A DNA stretch of 64,000 bases from JAJDZL01 sp965221175 (GTDB lineage: Bacteria; Pseudomonadota; Gammaproteobacteria; Arenicellales; JAJDZL01): positions 3,162,001-3,226,000 of the forward strand of contig OZ244867.1 of assembly GCA_965221175.1 (NCBI GenBank), given 5' to 3'. Shown one piece after another: positions 6,079 to 15,579 of this stretch. The notes beneath the pieces are model-generated. The model made no database searches, had not been told where the DNA came from, and saw nothing but the letters and a program-made list of their open reading frames with translations. The position numbers were made by a program, and so were the translations under genes. Every line of letters begins with the position of its first letter. The first letter of the stretch is position 1.

Positions 6079-7854
6079 ATGGCTATCAGAACGCTGGACC
6101 GCGAGCACCTGCGAAGTTCGCCGTTTCATCCCCGTTTGTTCGGTACCAATGGAGCTGTAACCAGCGAGCACCATCTAGCGGCAAATGCCGGGGCAGATAT
6201 TTTAAAAGCGGGCGGAAACGCGGTGGACGCTGCTGTTGCCGCTGCCCTCGTGGAAGGGGTCGTCAATCCGCACCAGCATACAATTGGCGGCGAGTGTCCG
6301 ATGATCATTCAGATGGCAGACGAAAAACAACCTGTCGTCGTGAACGGAAATACAATGGCGCCGGAAAATGCCACTGTGTCCAACTATCGCGCACGAGGCT
6401 ACAGCGATGTACCTGACACGGGAATTCTAGCCGCCGGCGTACCGGCTGCTATTGGTGCCTATACGACGGCGCTCGAAAGATTCGGAACTTTGTCGTTTGC
6501 GGACGTTTGTGCTGCTGCACTTGCGCTGGCGCGAGACGGATTCCCCGCTCATCGCGGTCTCCTGTATATGCCCGATTTCGGCGTTCACGATATTCAGGAA
6601 TTGATTCGAACCAACTGGAAGAATACTGCAGAAGTCTATTTGCCCGACGACAGGCTGCCAGGTCCCGGTCAACTGATTCGCAACTCGGCGCTCGCCGATT
6701 GCTTTCAAACTCTTGTAGCGTCCGAATACTCCGCTGGTGGCACTCGCCGTGATGGGATCGCCGCGGCTCAGAAAGAATTTTACTGCGGTGACATCGCAGC
6801 TCAAATTACCCGCCACGCCGAAGACGCAGATGGCTTTCTGACGCGTAGCGATCTGCAAACATTTGTCACCAAGATCGAATCACCTGTATCAGTCGATTAC
6901 GCAGATGTACGCGTTTTCAAGTGTAGCGCCTGGAATCAAGGTCCGGCACTTTTGCAGACACTATCAATTCTAAAGAATTTCTCCATTGGAGCAATGGAGC
7001 ACAATTCAGCCGAGTATCTCCATATTGTCATTGAAGCGGTGAAGCTTGCTTTTGCCGATAGAGAACAGTGGTATGGAGACCCGGACCAAGTCGATGTTCC
7101 AATTCAGGAACTGCTGAATGACTCGTACGGTGTCAATCGCTCGAAATTGATTGATCCGGACACCGCCAACGCCGAGATCCGCCCTGGCAACCCGCTTCGA
7201 GACCTTGCGGTAATGTCGGTTGAAGATCGACTTGGTGGAAAATCTTGGGGACATGGCACTGTGCATGTTGATGCCGTAGACCGGCACGGCAATATGGTTG
7301 CTGCAACACCGAGCGGAGGCTGGCTCAAATCTTCAGAACTAGTGAAAGCGCTTGGCGTCCCGCTCGGAAATCGGTTGATGACGTTCTATCTTCAACCCGC
7401 CCATCACCCAAATCTTGTCGGACCGCATAAACGGCCGCGGACAACCATCAGTCCGACGTTGGTTCATCGCAACAACAGGCCATGGATGGTTTACGGCAGT
7501 ATGGGCGGCGATCAACAGGATCAGTGGATGCTCCAGTTTCTACTGAATCGGGTGGTGTTCGGCATGACGATTGCCGAGTCAATCGAGGCACCCAAGTTTT
7601 CGAGTTATCATTGTCCTGGTTTCTTTGCTCCGCATGAATCTTTCATCAACCTCGTCAACATTGAGGAAAGAGTCGGCGACAAGGTATTCGGTGAACTCAG
7701 GTCGCGAGGTCACGACATTCAGGCTGTACCGGATTGGACTGAAGGCTATCTTCTCGCCATTGAGAGAAATCCGGAAAACGGAGTACTTGAAGCGGGATAT
7801 GATCCCCGCGGCGCAAAAGGGGACGTATTTCCAGCAGCAGCCTGTTGTTGGTAG
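6079..7854 (+). CDS. gamma-glutamyltransferase-family Ntn hydrolase
   Basis: A 591-aa member of the gamma-glutamyltransferase superfamily, self-cleaving Ntn hydrolases. The N-terminal large-subunit region has AGADILKAGGNAVDAAVA near residues 37-54. The autocleavage site is GHGTVHVDAVDRHGNMV near residue 395, where the threonine of HGTV would be the new N-terminal nucleophile. The small subunit has RPRTTISPT and YGSMGGD. No signal peptide is visible, unlike classical periplasmic Ggt, so it may be a cytoplasmic relative such as the oxamate amidohydrolase or YwrD type. The substrate is unknown. It converges on folD with a gap of 37 bases. Confidence 0.85.
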   Translation: MAIRTLDREHLRSSPFHPRLFGTNGAVTSEHHLAANAGADILKAGGNAVDAAVAAALVEGVVNPHQHTIGGECPMIIQMADEKQPVVVNGNTMAPENATVSNYRARGYSDVPDTGILAAGVPAAIGAYTTALERFGTLSFADVCAAALALARDGFPAHRGLLYMPDFGVHDIQELIRTNWKNTAEVYLPDDRLPGPGQLIRNSALADCFQTLVASEYSAGGTRRDGIAAAQKEFYCGDIAAQITRHAEDADGFLTRSDLQTFVTKIESPVSVDYADVRVFKCSAWNQGPALLQTLSILKNFSIGAMEHNSAEYLHIVIEAVKLAFADREQWYGDPDQVDVPIQELLNDSYGVNRSKLIDPDTANAEIRPGNPLRDLAVMSVEDRLGGKSWGHGTVHVDAVDRHGNMVAATPSGGWLKSSELVKALGVPLGNRLMTFYLQPAHHPNLVGPHKRPRTTISPTLVHRNNRPWMVYGSMGGDQQDQWMLQFLLNRVVFGMTIAESIEAPKFSSYHCPGFFAPHESFINLVNIEERVGDKVFGELRSRGHDIQAVPDWTEGYLLAIERNPENGVLEAGYDPRGAKGDVFPAAACCW

Positions 7855-7891
7855 CGGGCGACTTGAATCTAATTCCGAGATTTCTGATCGC

Positions 7892-8776
7892 TTAACGCGG
7901 AGCAGGAATCGAAATATCACGTTGCAAGCAGGCCGCTTTCACCGTATTTTGTAACAGAGAAGCGATCGTCATCGGGCCGACTCCTCCCGGTACAGGGGTG
8001 ATTGCGCCCGCGATGTTTATGGCTTTGTCAAATTCAACATCTCCCACAAGAACCATCTTGCCGGAATCCGCTTTGATTCGATTGATACCGACGTCGATGA
8101 CTGTCGCTCCGGATTTGATCCAGTTTGCTTTGACGATGTGGACTTTACCGACGGCAGCAATGAGAATATCTGCACCACGGCACACCTGATCCAAGTCTTT
8201 GGTGCGAGAGTGTGCAATCGTAACTGTGCAATTTTCCTGCAGCAATAGTGCAGCTAGCGGCTTACCGACAATATTGGACCTTCCTACGATGACTGCATGA
8301 GCGCCGCTTAGATTGTTTGTGTGAGACTTCAAAAGCTGTATGCAGCCGAGCGGTGTACAGGGTACCATGCCGTCAAGACCAACAGTCAATCGCCCGGCGT
8401 TGATAACGTGGAACCCGTCGACATCTTTGTCGGGAAGTATAGTGCTGATGACTCTATTCGGATCAATGTGGTCAGGTAGCGGCAGCTGCACAAGAATACC
8501 ATGTACCAGCGGGTCAGAATTCAGCCTTTCGATCAATTCCAGCACGCCGGTTTCCGAAACTCCGGCATCCAGCTTGTTGTGAAATGAATTCATCCCCGCG
8601 TGCGAGGTTTGGATGATTTTGTTCCGAACATACACTTGACTGGCATCGTTTTCTCCAACGAGTACGACTGCCAATCCGGGGGTTAGGCTATGTTGCGATT
8701 TCAACTGCTCCACTTGCAAGACAACACCTTGTCTCAGTTCCATTGCAAGTGCTTTACCATCAATAATATGTGCCAT
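7892..8776 (-). CDS. folD: bifunctional methylene-THF dehydrogenase / methenyl-THF cyclohydrolase
   Basis: Cytosolic enzyme that interconverts 5,10-methylene-THF and 10-formyl-THF with NADP. It is 294 aa, the normal length. VYVRNKI near residue 50 holds the catalytic lysine of the YxxxK motif. The VQLPLPDHI and DVDGFHVINAGRL segments form the folate site, VIVGRSNIVGKPLAALLL is the Rossmann nucleotide-binding loop, and TPVPGGVGPMTIA is the C-terminal signature. AGGTG lies just before the ATG. Together with fhs it completes one-carbon supply in this region. Confidence 0.97.
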   Translation of the reverse strand: MAHIIDGKALAMELRQGVVLQVEQLKSQHSLTPGLAVVLVGENDASQVYVRNKIIQTSHAGMNSFHNKLDAGVSETGVLELIERLNSDPLVHGILVQLPLPDHIDPNRVISTILPDKDVDGFHVINAGRLTVGLDGMVPCTPLGCIQLLKSHTNNLSGAHAVIVGRSNIVGKPLAALLLQENCTVTIAHSRTKDLDQVCRGADILIAAVGKVHIVKANWIKSGATVIDVGINRIKADSGKMVLVGDVEFDKAINIAGAITPVPGGVGPMTIASLLQNTVKAACLQRDISIPAPR

Positions 8777-8931
8777 TATTCACCTGTAGTCATGATTACT
8801 AATTCTTGGATTGCTGTAAGTCAAGTGTTGATTTTATATTTACAAGATGAGTTCGTTGCTAAAATGTTTTATTTAGTCACGAAATTTCGTAGTGTTTGGA
8901 TTTAGTTTATTTCCTAGGATCGTTTGTACAG

Positions 8932-9504
8932 ATGACTAACGCAATTGATAATGATTTTTGTAGAAAATTGCCGATCGTCGGTGTACTGGGTTCTGGAAGT
9001 AGCGCACACGACAATCAGTCAATGGTTCTCGGGCAGTGGCTGGCTACTCAAAGTGTTCATCTGCTAACAGGAGGGGGAGGCGGTGTTATGCAAGCAGTGA
9101 GCAAAGCATTTGCTGAATTCGAAGGCCGCGTGGGAATGGTTATTGCAGTAGTTCCAGGTGAATATGACAGGCTGGCGCAGGTCTACGTGCCGAGCCCGCA
9201 CTATCCGAATCCATGGGTTGAAATCCCAATTTACACGCACTTATCTTCTACAGGCGTACTAGGCACGAGTGAATGGTCGAGAAATCACATTAATGTGCTG
9301 AGTTCTAACGTCATTGTTCTACTGCCAGGAAAAGCGGGAACATCTTCAGAAGCGAAACTAGCTGTCCACTACGGCAAACCCGCAGTTGCCTGGCTTGAAA
9401 ACCGGGATCAAATCGAAGACCTTCACCCGGATATTTCCGTGGTCAGTACCATACAGGCGGTGCAAGAATTCGTACTAGGTGAAATCCGGACGAAAAATGG
9501 ATGA
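8932..9504 (+). CDS. SLOG/LOG-family nucleotide-binding protein
   Basis: A Rossmann-like protein of the SLOG superfamily (lysine-decarboxylase-like, TIGR00725-type). Evidence is VGVLGSGSSA at the N-terminus, the glycine-rich LLTGGGGGVMQAVSKA loop, and VLLPGKAGTSSEAKLA, which matches the PGGxGTxxE nucleotide- or phosphoribose-binding signature with one change. Function in this subgroup is unclear; relatives include cytokinin-activating enzymes and putative cofactor carriers. The frame opens at 8896, but ATG 8932 fits better with a 190-aa protein. It overlaps the nudC start by 8 bases, so the two are likely co-transcribed. Confidence 0.75.
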   Translation: MTNAIDNDFCRKLPIVGVLGSGSSAHDNQSMVLGQWLATQSVHLLTGGGGGVMQAVSKAFAEFEGRVGMVIAVVPGEYDRLAQVYVPSPHYPNPWVEIPIYTHLSSTGVLGTSEWSRNHINVLSSNVIVLLPGKAGTSSEAKLAVHYGKPAVAWLENRDQIEDLHPDISVVSTIQAVQEFVLGEIRTKNG

Positions 9505-10474
9505 GCTGGAGCGTTCACTTCTGAACGTTTTCACAAACTCTGATCTGAACCGAATGGTGGATCAGCGAAAGGACCAAGCCAAACTTGATTCTCTTCAATC
9601 CGATTCGTCGTCTCGCTACTGCTTGTTCTTTGAGGATCGTTTTTTGATGTACGACACAGCGAACCCCGGTCCGGTATTCGTAAATGCAAACGAGGTTGGT
9701 GCAATTCAGCGCTCCGCACGAAATGTAGTGTTTCTGGGATCAAGGGATGCAAAACACTTCTTTGCGTTGGAACTGCTCAGTCATTCGCATGCGGAGAAAT
9801 TGTTGAATGAAACCGTCACATTTGCCGGTCTTCGCGAATGTGGTCGATCCCTGACCGCACAAGATGCTGCGATGCTGTCATACGCGAAAGCAATGTTCCA
9901 CTGGCACCGCGCACATGAGTTCTGTGGTACCTGTGGGACTAAAACGCAGTCGATTGAAGGAGGACATTCGAGACGATGCATGAACGCAAAATGCAACAAA
10001 ACTCACTTTCCGCGAACCGACCCAGCAATTATCGTAGCCGTTACAAAAGATGATCGGTGTTTGTTTGGCAGACAGAAATCCTGGCCGAATTATCGATACT
10101 CTGTAATTGCAGGCTTTGTTGAACCTGGCGAAAGTGTCGAACAAGCTGTCGTTAGGGAAGTGCAGGAAGAAACCAACATTCATCTGAACACGGTGCATTA
10201 CCATTCTTCTCAGCCCTGGCCATTTCCCGGATCAATCATGCTCGGATTTACGGCAATTGCCTCGAACTTTGATATTCAGTTAAATGATGGTGAACTGCAA
10301 GAAGCGCACTGGCGAAACGTTGATGAGATCGTTGGTGGATTGGAATCTGGAACTTTTAGGTTACCGCCCAAACTATCCATTGCCTATCGTCTGATCGAAG
10401 ATTGGTTTGATGTACGTTCGACCGACAGTCTGGCAAACATCATTGAAAATCTCGGCATCGTTCGACCATGGTGA
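9497..10474 (+). CDS. nudC: NAD(H) pyrophosphatase (mRNA deNADding)
   Basis: Nudix hydrolase that splits NAD(H) to NMN(H) and AMP and can remove NAD caps from RNA. A zinc ribbon (CGTCGTK with a second pair CMNAKC) lies near residues 138-165. The Nudix box GFVEPGESVEQAVVREVQEE follows, and SQPWPFPGSIMLGF after it is the NudC-specific SQPWPFPxS motif. At 325 aa it has a longer N-terminal region than E. coli NudC (257 aa). The frame starts at GTG 9479; ATG 9497 gives MDELERS and is preferred. Confidence 0.92.
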   Translation: MDELERSLLNVFTNSDLNRMVDQRKDQAKLDSLQSDSSSRYCLFFEDRFLMYDTANPGPVFVNANEVGAIQRSARNVVFLGSRDAKHFFALELLSHSHAEKLLNETVTFAGLRECGRSLTAQDAAMLSYAKAMFHWHRAHEFCGTCGTKTQSIEGGHSRRCMNAKCNKTHFPRTDPAIIVAVTKDDRCLFGRQKSWPNYRYSVIAGFVEPGESVEQAVVREVQEETNIHLNTVHYHSSQPWPFPGSIMLGFTAIASNFDIQLNDGELQEAHWRNVDEIVGGLESGTFRLPPKLSIAYRLIEDWFDVRSTDSLANIIENLGIVRPW

Positions 10475-10536
10475 CTGACACCGCAACAGGCGAGAGTTAT
10501 AATTGCCCTCAAAGAGGCACTAGTTAGGAGGACCGA

Positions 10537-11205
10537 TTGTCAGAGACAACAGGAACTGCAAGAAAACGGGTTCTGGGTGACATACGCCAGTCCCTGAGTC
10601 AGCTTGACGATTCCGTCAAACAGGCGGTAAATGCGGAATATGATCGCGTTGGATCCTCGGAGGCACCCAGGCCTGTAGTCGATGGCATCCTAGTCGACAA
10701 GTTCATTGAAAAACACACCGCTGTGAAAGGATCAGTGAAGATTGTCTCAAATTTCGCTGAAGTTCCAGCAGCAGTGAGTGAATTTCTGAACGAGCACGAT
10801 TTACCCAATGAAATGGTAATGGGGCAATCCGATTTTCTGTCACAATTTGACTGGCCGCAAGATTGGAAAATCAGCAAACGAACGGCACAAAAGACCGATT
10901 CCATTTCAGTTACCGATGCAATTTGCGTCATTGCAGAAACAGGAACGATTGTCATTGCAAGTTCTCCAGAAGTCTCTTCTACACATCTGTTTCTCCCGGA
11001 AAATCATATTGTGATTTTGAATTTCGGACAAGTTGTGCGTCATTTGGAAGACGCATTGAAGATCAGTGCCCCGCAAATTGAGAGTGAATCTCGCGGCTTT
11101 CACATGATCACCGGACCATCGAAAACTGCGGATGTGGAGCAGACTATTCAGTATGGTGCGCATGGTCCGAAACGGCTTCACATTGTCATGATCAATGCGG
11201 GATGA
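10537..11205 (+). CDS. LutC/YkgG-family (LUD domain) protein
   Basis: A 222-aa LUD-domain protein related to LutC, a subunit of the lactate-oxidising LutABC complex. The domain shows CVIAETGTIVIASS, HLFLPENHIVIL and the C-terminal TGPSKTADVEQ and GAHGPKRLHIVMI blocks. LutA and LutB are not in the window, so its role here is not established. The start is TTG 10537 with AGGAGGA about 6 bases upstream. Confidence 0.85.
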   Translation: MSETTGTARKRVLGDIRQSLSQLDDSVKQAVNAEYDRVGSSEAPRPVVDGILVDKFIEKHTAVKGSVKIVSNFAEVPAAVSEFLNEHDLPNEMVMGQSDFLSQFDWPQDWKISKRTAQKTDSISVTDAICVIAETGTIVIASSPEVSSTHLFLPENHIVILNFGQVVRHLEDALKISAPQIESESRGFHMITGPSKTADVEQTIQYGAHGPKRLHIVMINAG

Positions 11206-11248
11206 AAAGAGTGTTGATGATTACAAACCATAGTAGTGCGATTAATTC

Positions 11249-11773
11249 ATGAATGAAACCGAAATCCCGCTTCGGCAATCAAGTTTCAACTATGAGGAGC
11301 TTCTGTCATGCGGGCGAGGGGAGATGTTTGGAGCGGGAAATGCACAGCTGCCGCTCCCCCCGATGCTGATGTTCGATCGCATCACCAATATCAATTGCGA
11401 CGGAGGAGGGTTTGGCAAAGGACAAGTCGAGGCGGAACTCGATATTCGACCGAATCTGTGGTTTTTTGATTGCCATTTTCGAGGCGACCCGGTAATGCCT
11501 GGCTGCCTTGGCCTTGATGCTCTGTGGCAACTGGTTGGATTTTATCTAGGCTGGTTGGGGAATCCTGGAAGCGGACGAGCGCTTGGTGCGGGCGAAGTGA
11601 AATTTACCGGTCAGGTCACCGGAAATATCGAGTTATTGACCTACCGAATCAATGTGAAGCGTGTCATATCGAGAAAGTTTGTAATGGGCGTTGCGAATGG
11701 AATTGTGGAAGCAGACGGACAGCCGATTTATACCGGTTCCGATTTGCGAGTCGGACTCTTTAAACTAGATTGA
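11249..11773 (+). CDS. fabA: 3-hydroxydecanoyl-ACP dehydratase/isomerase
   Basis: Dehydrates beta-hydroxyacyl-ACP and isomerises trans-2- to cis-3-decenoyl-ACP, the branch point of unsaturated fatty acid synthesis. It is 174 aa, the normal length. The hotdog fold has the helix start CHFRGDPVMPGCLGLDALWQ around residues 72-91, with catalytic His and, further on, Asp of GLDALWQL. PPMLMFDRI is also conserved. fabB follows at once, the classic pair. Confidence 0.96.
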   Translation: MNETEIPLRQSSFNYEELLSCGRGEMFGAGNAQLPLPPMLMFDRITNINCDGGGFGKGQVEAELDIRPNLWFFDCHFRGDPVMPGCLGLDALWQLVGFYLGWLGNPGSGRALGAGEVKFTGQVTGNIELLTYRINVKRVISRKFVMGVANGIVEADGQPIYTGSDLRVGLFKLD

Positions 11774-11780
11774 AGTGCAG

Positions 11781-12995
11781 ATGAGACGAGTTGTTGTAAC
11801 GGGCCTGGGAATCGTATCGAGCATTGGCAATAATTGCCATGAGGTCACGCAGTCGCTACGCAATGGCACCTCCGGCGTGGAATTCGTTCCAGAGTATGAG
11901 GAACTGGGGTTTCGCAGCCAAATTCATGGGTCGATTGACATTGATTTGAAGAGCAGGATTGAGCGCAAAGCTTTGCGCTTCATGGGCGATGGCGCCTCTT
12001 TCAACTTTATTGCCATGCAGGAGGCTATTGAGGACTCGAGATTGACGCAGGAGTGGATTTCAGACCCTCGCACTGGCATGATCATGGGCTCCGGCGGCGC
12101 GTCCACTGAAAACATCGGAATTGCGATAGATATGCTGCGAAAGCGAGGTATACGAGGAGTCGGTCCCTATCAGGTGCCACGTACAATGTCCAGTACGAAC
12201 TCAGCAACTCTGAGCACACATTTCAAGATTCGAGGTATCAGTTATTCGGTCAGCTCAGCTTGTGCAACCAGTGCACACTGCATCGGTAGCGGTATGGAGC
12301 AGATTCAGATGGGAAAACAGGACATTATGTTCGCGGGCGGCGGTGACGAGATTCACTGGACCATGACGATGCTATTTGATGCCATGCGTGCGCTTTCCAC
12401 CGGCTACAACGATCGGCCGAAGGAGGCTTCGCGTCCCTTCGATTCGAACCGCGATGGTTTTGTCATTTCCGGCGGCGGTGGGGTAGTGGTTCTTGAGGAG
12501 CTGCAAAGTGCCCTTGATCGAGATGCCAAAATATATGCAGAGCTGGTTGGATATGGCGCCACCTCAGATGGTTACGATCTTGTACAGCCTTCAGGAGAAG
12601 GTGCAGTCCGCTGCATGGAAATGGCATTGCAGGATGTCACCCATCCAGTTCAGTATATCAACGCGCACGGAACCAGCACGCCGGTGGGAGACACCAGCGA
12701 ACTGGGTTCGATCGGTAAAGTTTTCGACGATGTTCCGTATATTGCATCTACCAAGTCGCTAACCGGTCACGCACTGGGTGCAGCGGGAGTAAATGAGGCA
12801 ATCTATACATTGCTGATGATGGACAACGGATTCATCAGCCCGTCAATCAATGTAGAGAACATCGATCCAGAAGCTTCAGAATTTCCGATTGTTCAAGAAC
12901 TTATGGACGGAATCGACCTCCAGACTGCCATGTCGAATAGTTTTGGTTTTGGAGGAACCAATTCTTCTTTGGTTTTTCAGCGCTTGTCCGAGTAG
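11781..12995 (+). CDS. fabB: beta-ketoacyl-ACP synthase I
   Basis: Condensing enzyme that elongates the cis-3-decenoyl-ACP made by FabA. The thiolase-fold protein of 404 aa has the nucleophile Cys in SSACATSAHCIG, the first His in INAHGTSTPVGD and the second in TKSLTGHALGAAG. ATG 11781 gives MRRVVVTGLGIVSSIGN, the family's normal N-terminus; an in-frame GTG lies 6 bases earlier. It starts 7 bases after fabA. Confidence 0.96.
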   Translation: MRRVVVTGLGIVSSIGNNCHEVTQSLRNGTSGVEFVPEYEELGFRSQIHGSIDIDLKSRIERKALRFMGDGASFNFIAMQEAIEDSRLTQEWISDPRTGMIMGSGGASTENIGIAIDMLRKRGIRGVGPYQVPRTMSSTNSATLSTHFKIRGISYSVSSACATSAHCIGSGMEQIQMGKQDIMFAGGGDEIHWTMTMLFDAMRALSTGYNDRPKEASRPFDSNRDGFVISGGGGVVVLEELQSALDRDAKIYAELVGYGATSDGYDLVQPSGEGAVRCMEMALQDVTHPVQYINAHGTSTPVGDTSELGSIGKVFDDVPYIASTKSLTGHALGAAGVNEAIYTLLMMDNGFISPSINVENIDPEASEFPIVQELMDGIDLQTAMSNSFGFGGTNSSLVFQRLSE

Positions 12996-12996
12996 T

Positions 12997-14085
12997 TTGC
13001 CACAAAACTCAAATTTGCGGGCAGAGGGACTCATCCGCCCGAATCGAAACCCTCTTCATGTCGCAGTCTGGCTGCTGATCATCTGTGTAATGATCTATGT
13101 AATCATTGCGATTGGTGGATACACACGTCTCACCAATTCGGGCCTGTCAATCGTTACCTGGCAACCCGTGTCCGGAATCATCCCGCCCTTAACTGAGGAT
13201 CAGTGGCAGGCTGAATTCGATATCTACAAACAATTTCCGGAATTTCAAATTGTCAATCCAGATTTGACGCTCGTAGGATTCAAGCAAATTTTTTGGGTTG
13301 AATATGTTCATCGCCTTGCTGGAAGATTAGTTGCTCTCGTTTACTTGCTGCCTTTCTTTTATTTTCTGTTTCGTGGCTATCTGACTCGAAGATTTATTGT
13401 CAGGTTGGCTGCCGTATTCGTTCTGGGTGGAGTTCAGGGGCTATTGGGCTGGTATATGGTTAAAAGCGGACTGATCAACAATCCGTCAGTTAGCCAGTAT
13501 CGGCTAACCGCCCATCTCAGTCTGGCGGTAATTTTGTACAGTTACGTTCTATGGCTGTCGGTGAGTCTGTTCGGATTTCATGCTTTAGAGAAACACCCGT
13601 CACTGCCGAGCATTCGCCGTTTGGCTATTGTATGTATTGGGCTGGTGGCACTCATGCAGCTCAGTGGCGGCTTTATGGCGGGAACGCATGCAGGATTTGT
13701 GATCAATACATTTCCTGATATGAACGGCAAGTGGGTACCTGACTTGCTGTTTTCCCTTTCTCCACTGTGGCGCAATCTGTTTGAAAATGTCATAACGATA
13801 CAATTTTCTCATCGTTGGATGGCAGTTGCCACTGTTCTCGCAATTGCCGTGCTGTGGCTGCAGCGATTTCGGATCAAGAGTAAATCCGTTAGGCTAGGAA
13901 TTGACATCGCGTTTTTGGCTGCACTGATGCAATTCTCGCTCGGTGTCTCAACACTCCTCAGTCAGGTTGAAATTTCCATCGCCATAGCGCATCAATCTGG
14001 ATTCGTGCTACTATTGAGCGTATTGATCATACTGATCAGAGCCACATTACCTACAAATGTGCGCTCGTCAAATTCGGTGATTTAA
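12997..14085 (+). CDS. ctaA: haem A synthase (COX15/CtaA type)
   Basis: Inner-membrane enzyme that oxidises haem O to haem A for aa3-type cytochrome oxidases. About 362 aa with eight hydrophobic segments. Haem-binding histidines are in VEYVHRLAGRLVAL, RLTAHLSLAV, IQFSHRWMAVAT and IAIAHQSGFV. The GGYTRLTNSGLSIVTWQP segment after TM1 is typical of the proteobacterial/mitochondrial COX15 class. The start is uncertain: the frame is open from 12889 inside fabB, and TTG 12997, two bases after the fabB stop, is the first reasonable choice. No clear ribosome site is visible. Confidence 0.88.
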   Translation: MPQNSNLRAEGLIRPNRNPLHVAVWLLIICVMIYVIIAIGGYTRLTNSGLSIVTWQPVSGIIPPLTEDQWQAEFDIYKQFPEFQIVNPDLTLVGFKQIFWVEYVHRLAGRLVALVYLLPFFYFLFRGYLTRRFIVRLAAVFVLGGVQGLLGWYMVKSGLINNPSVSQYRLTAHLSLAVILYSYVLWLSVSLFGFHALEKHPSLPSIRRLAIVCIGLVALMQLSGGFMAGTHAGFVINTFPDMNGKWVPDLLFSLSPLWRNLFENVITIQFSHRWMAVATVLAIAVLWLQRFRIKSKSVRLGIDIAFLAALMQFSLGVSTLLSQVEISIAIAHQSGFVLLLSVLIILIRATLPTNVRSSNSVI

Positions 14086-14120
14086 CCATCTTCGGGCAGG
14101 AAAGAGTAGAGGACTCGATC

Positions 14121-15461
14121 ATTAAAACCTGGATTCGCAACCCGTTGGCAATATTCGCGGATGACGCTGGTGGTGGTATAGTAGTAGAGGATTCACGCAT
14201 CATCGAATGCGTTTTGAGGGGTTCGCGCCCGGAGTCGACTGTCGACAAAATTATGGACGCATCTGAGCACGTCATACTGCCAGGCCTCATCAATACTCAC
14301 CACCATTTTTTTCAGACTCTGACTCGGGCTAATGAACGAGCGCTGAACAAGGAATTGTTCAACTGGCTAGAAGCTCTATATCCAACTTGGTCTGGATTGA
14401 CGGCTGATTATTTGGATGTTGCCACGCGACTTGCTCTTGCAGAATTACTGCTCTCCGGCTGTACGACTGCGGCCGATCATCATTACGTTTTTCCAGCCGG
14501 CCTGGAGCAGTCTATTGACATTCAAGCCCATGCTGCCAGTGAAATGGGTATGCGCGTCACCTTGACTCGGGGGAGTATGGATCTTTCGACTGATGACGGT
14601 GGATTACCACCTCGATCATTGGTGCAAGATGCAGATGTAATTCTTTCAGACAGTGAAAGAGTGATTGACATCTATCATGATCCGCAGGAGGGTTCTTATC
14701 GACAGATTGCACTTGCACCGTGCTCGCCATTTTCAACGACTGCTGAAGTGATGCAAGAATCCGCTCAATTAGCGGTCAACAGGGATGTCATCCTGCATAC
14801 GCATCTTGGCGAAACCCAAGATGAGAAGCGATTTTGTATACGTGAATTTGGCTGTCGTCCCCTCGAATATCTGGAAGAAATGGGCTGGCTGAACGATCGA
14901 ACATGGCTTGCCCACGGCATTCACTTTAATCGAGATGAGATTCAACAGCTGGGTTCTGCAGGAGTTGGTGTTTCACACTGTCCTGGATCGAACATGTTGC
15001 TTGCTTCTGGAATTTGTCCCGCACTCGAACTCGAAGAATCGGGAGTAAAAATTGGAATTGGCGTCGACGGTTCAGCATCGGAAGACGCCTCCAATCTCAT
15101 ACAGGAAACGCGCCACGCTCTACAGATTCAACGCTTGCGTTATGGATCTTCCCGTGTCAGTCATCTCGACGTCATTCGCTGGGCCACGGAAGGGTCAGCA
15201 GCGTGTCTGAGGCGTAATGACATCGGTAGCATCAAAGTAGGCAAACAGGCTGATTTAGCCATGTACAAGTTGGATGAGCCGCGATTTTCAGGTGCAGGCG
15301 ATCCACTCGCTGCGATAATCCTTTGCGGTGCGCATCGTGCTGATCGAGTCATGATTGGCGGTAAGTGGCGGGTAGTTGACGGAGAAATTCTAGGTCTGGA
15401 TCTGGAAGCGTTGATGGCTCGACATGGAAATGCGGCGAAAGAATTGACCGCAAACAGATAG
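14121..15461 (+). CDS. 8-oxoguanine deaminase-like amidohydrolase
   Basis: Zinc-dependent amidohydrolase of the cytosine deaminase/AtzB branch, closest in pattern to 8-oxoguanine deaminases. Metal ligands: NTHHHFFQTLTRA, HTHLGET, HGIHF and GVDGSASED. The C-terminus has the VMIGGKWRVVDGE block. The first usual start in frame is TTG 14145, but the codons before it read IKTWIRNPLAIFAD, the family's normal N-terminus (usually M-x-TWI-x-NP). ATT 14121 has AGAGGA seven bases upstream, so I place the start there as a rare ATT; TTG 14145 is the fallback. Confidence 0.85.
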   Translation: MKTWIRNPLAIFADDAGGGIVVEDSRIIECVLRGSRPESTVDKIMDASEHVILPGLINTHHHFFQTLTRANERALNKELFNWLEALYPTWSGLTADYLDVATRLALAELLLSGCTTAADHHYVFPAGLEQSIDIQAHAASEMGMRVTLTRGSMDLSTDDGGLPPRSLVQDADVILSDSERVIDIYHDPQEGSYRQIALAPCSPFSTTAEVMQESAQLAVNRDVILHTHLGETQDEKRFCIREFGCRPLEYLEEMGWLNDRTWLAHGIHFNRDEIQQLGSAGVGVSHCPGSNMLLASGICPALELEESGVKIGIGVDGSASEDASNLIQETRHALQIQRLRYGSSRVSHLDVIRWATEGSAACLRRNDIGSIKVGKQADLAMYKLDEPRFSGAGDPLAAIILCGAHRADRVMIGGKWRVVDGEILGLDLEALMARHGNAAKELTANR

Positions 15462-15579
15462 TTGGAGGATTGACGAATTATTTACGAAATTCCTGCCCAG
15501 TTGGATACCAATGCGTTCAAGTGATTTGAGGATTCTGTCTAAATTTGAAATTCAAATCCCTCACGAATCTACAGAAGAT

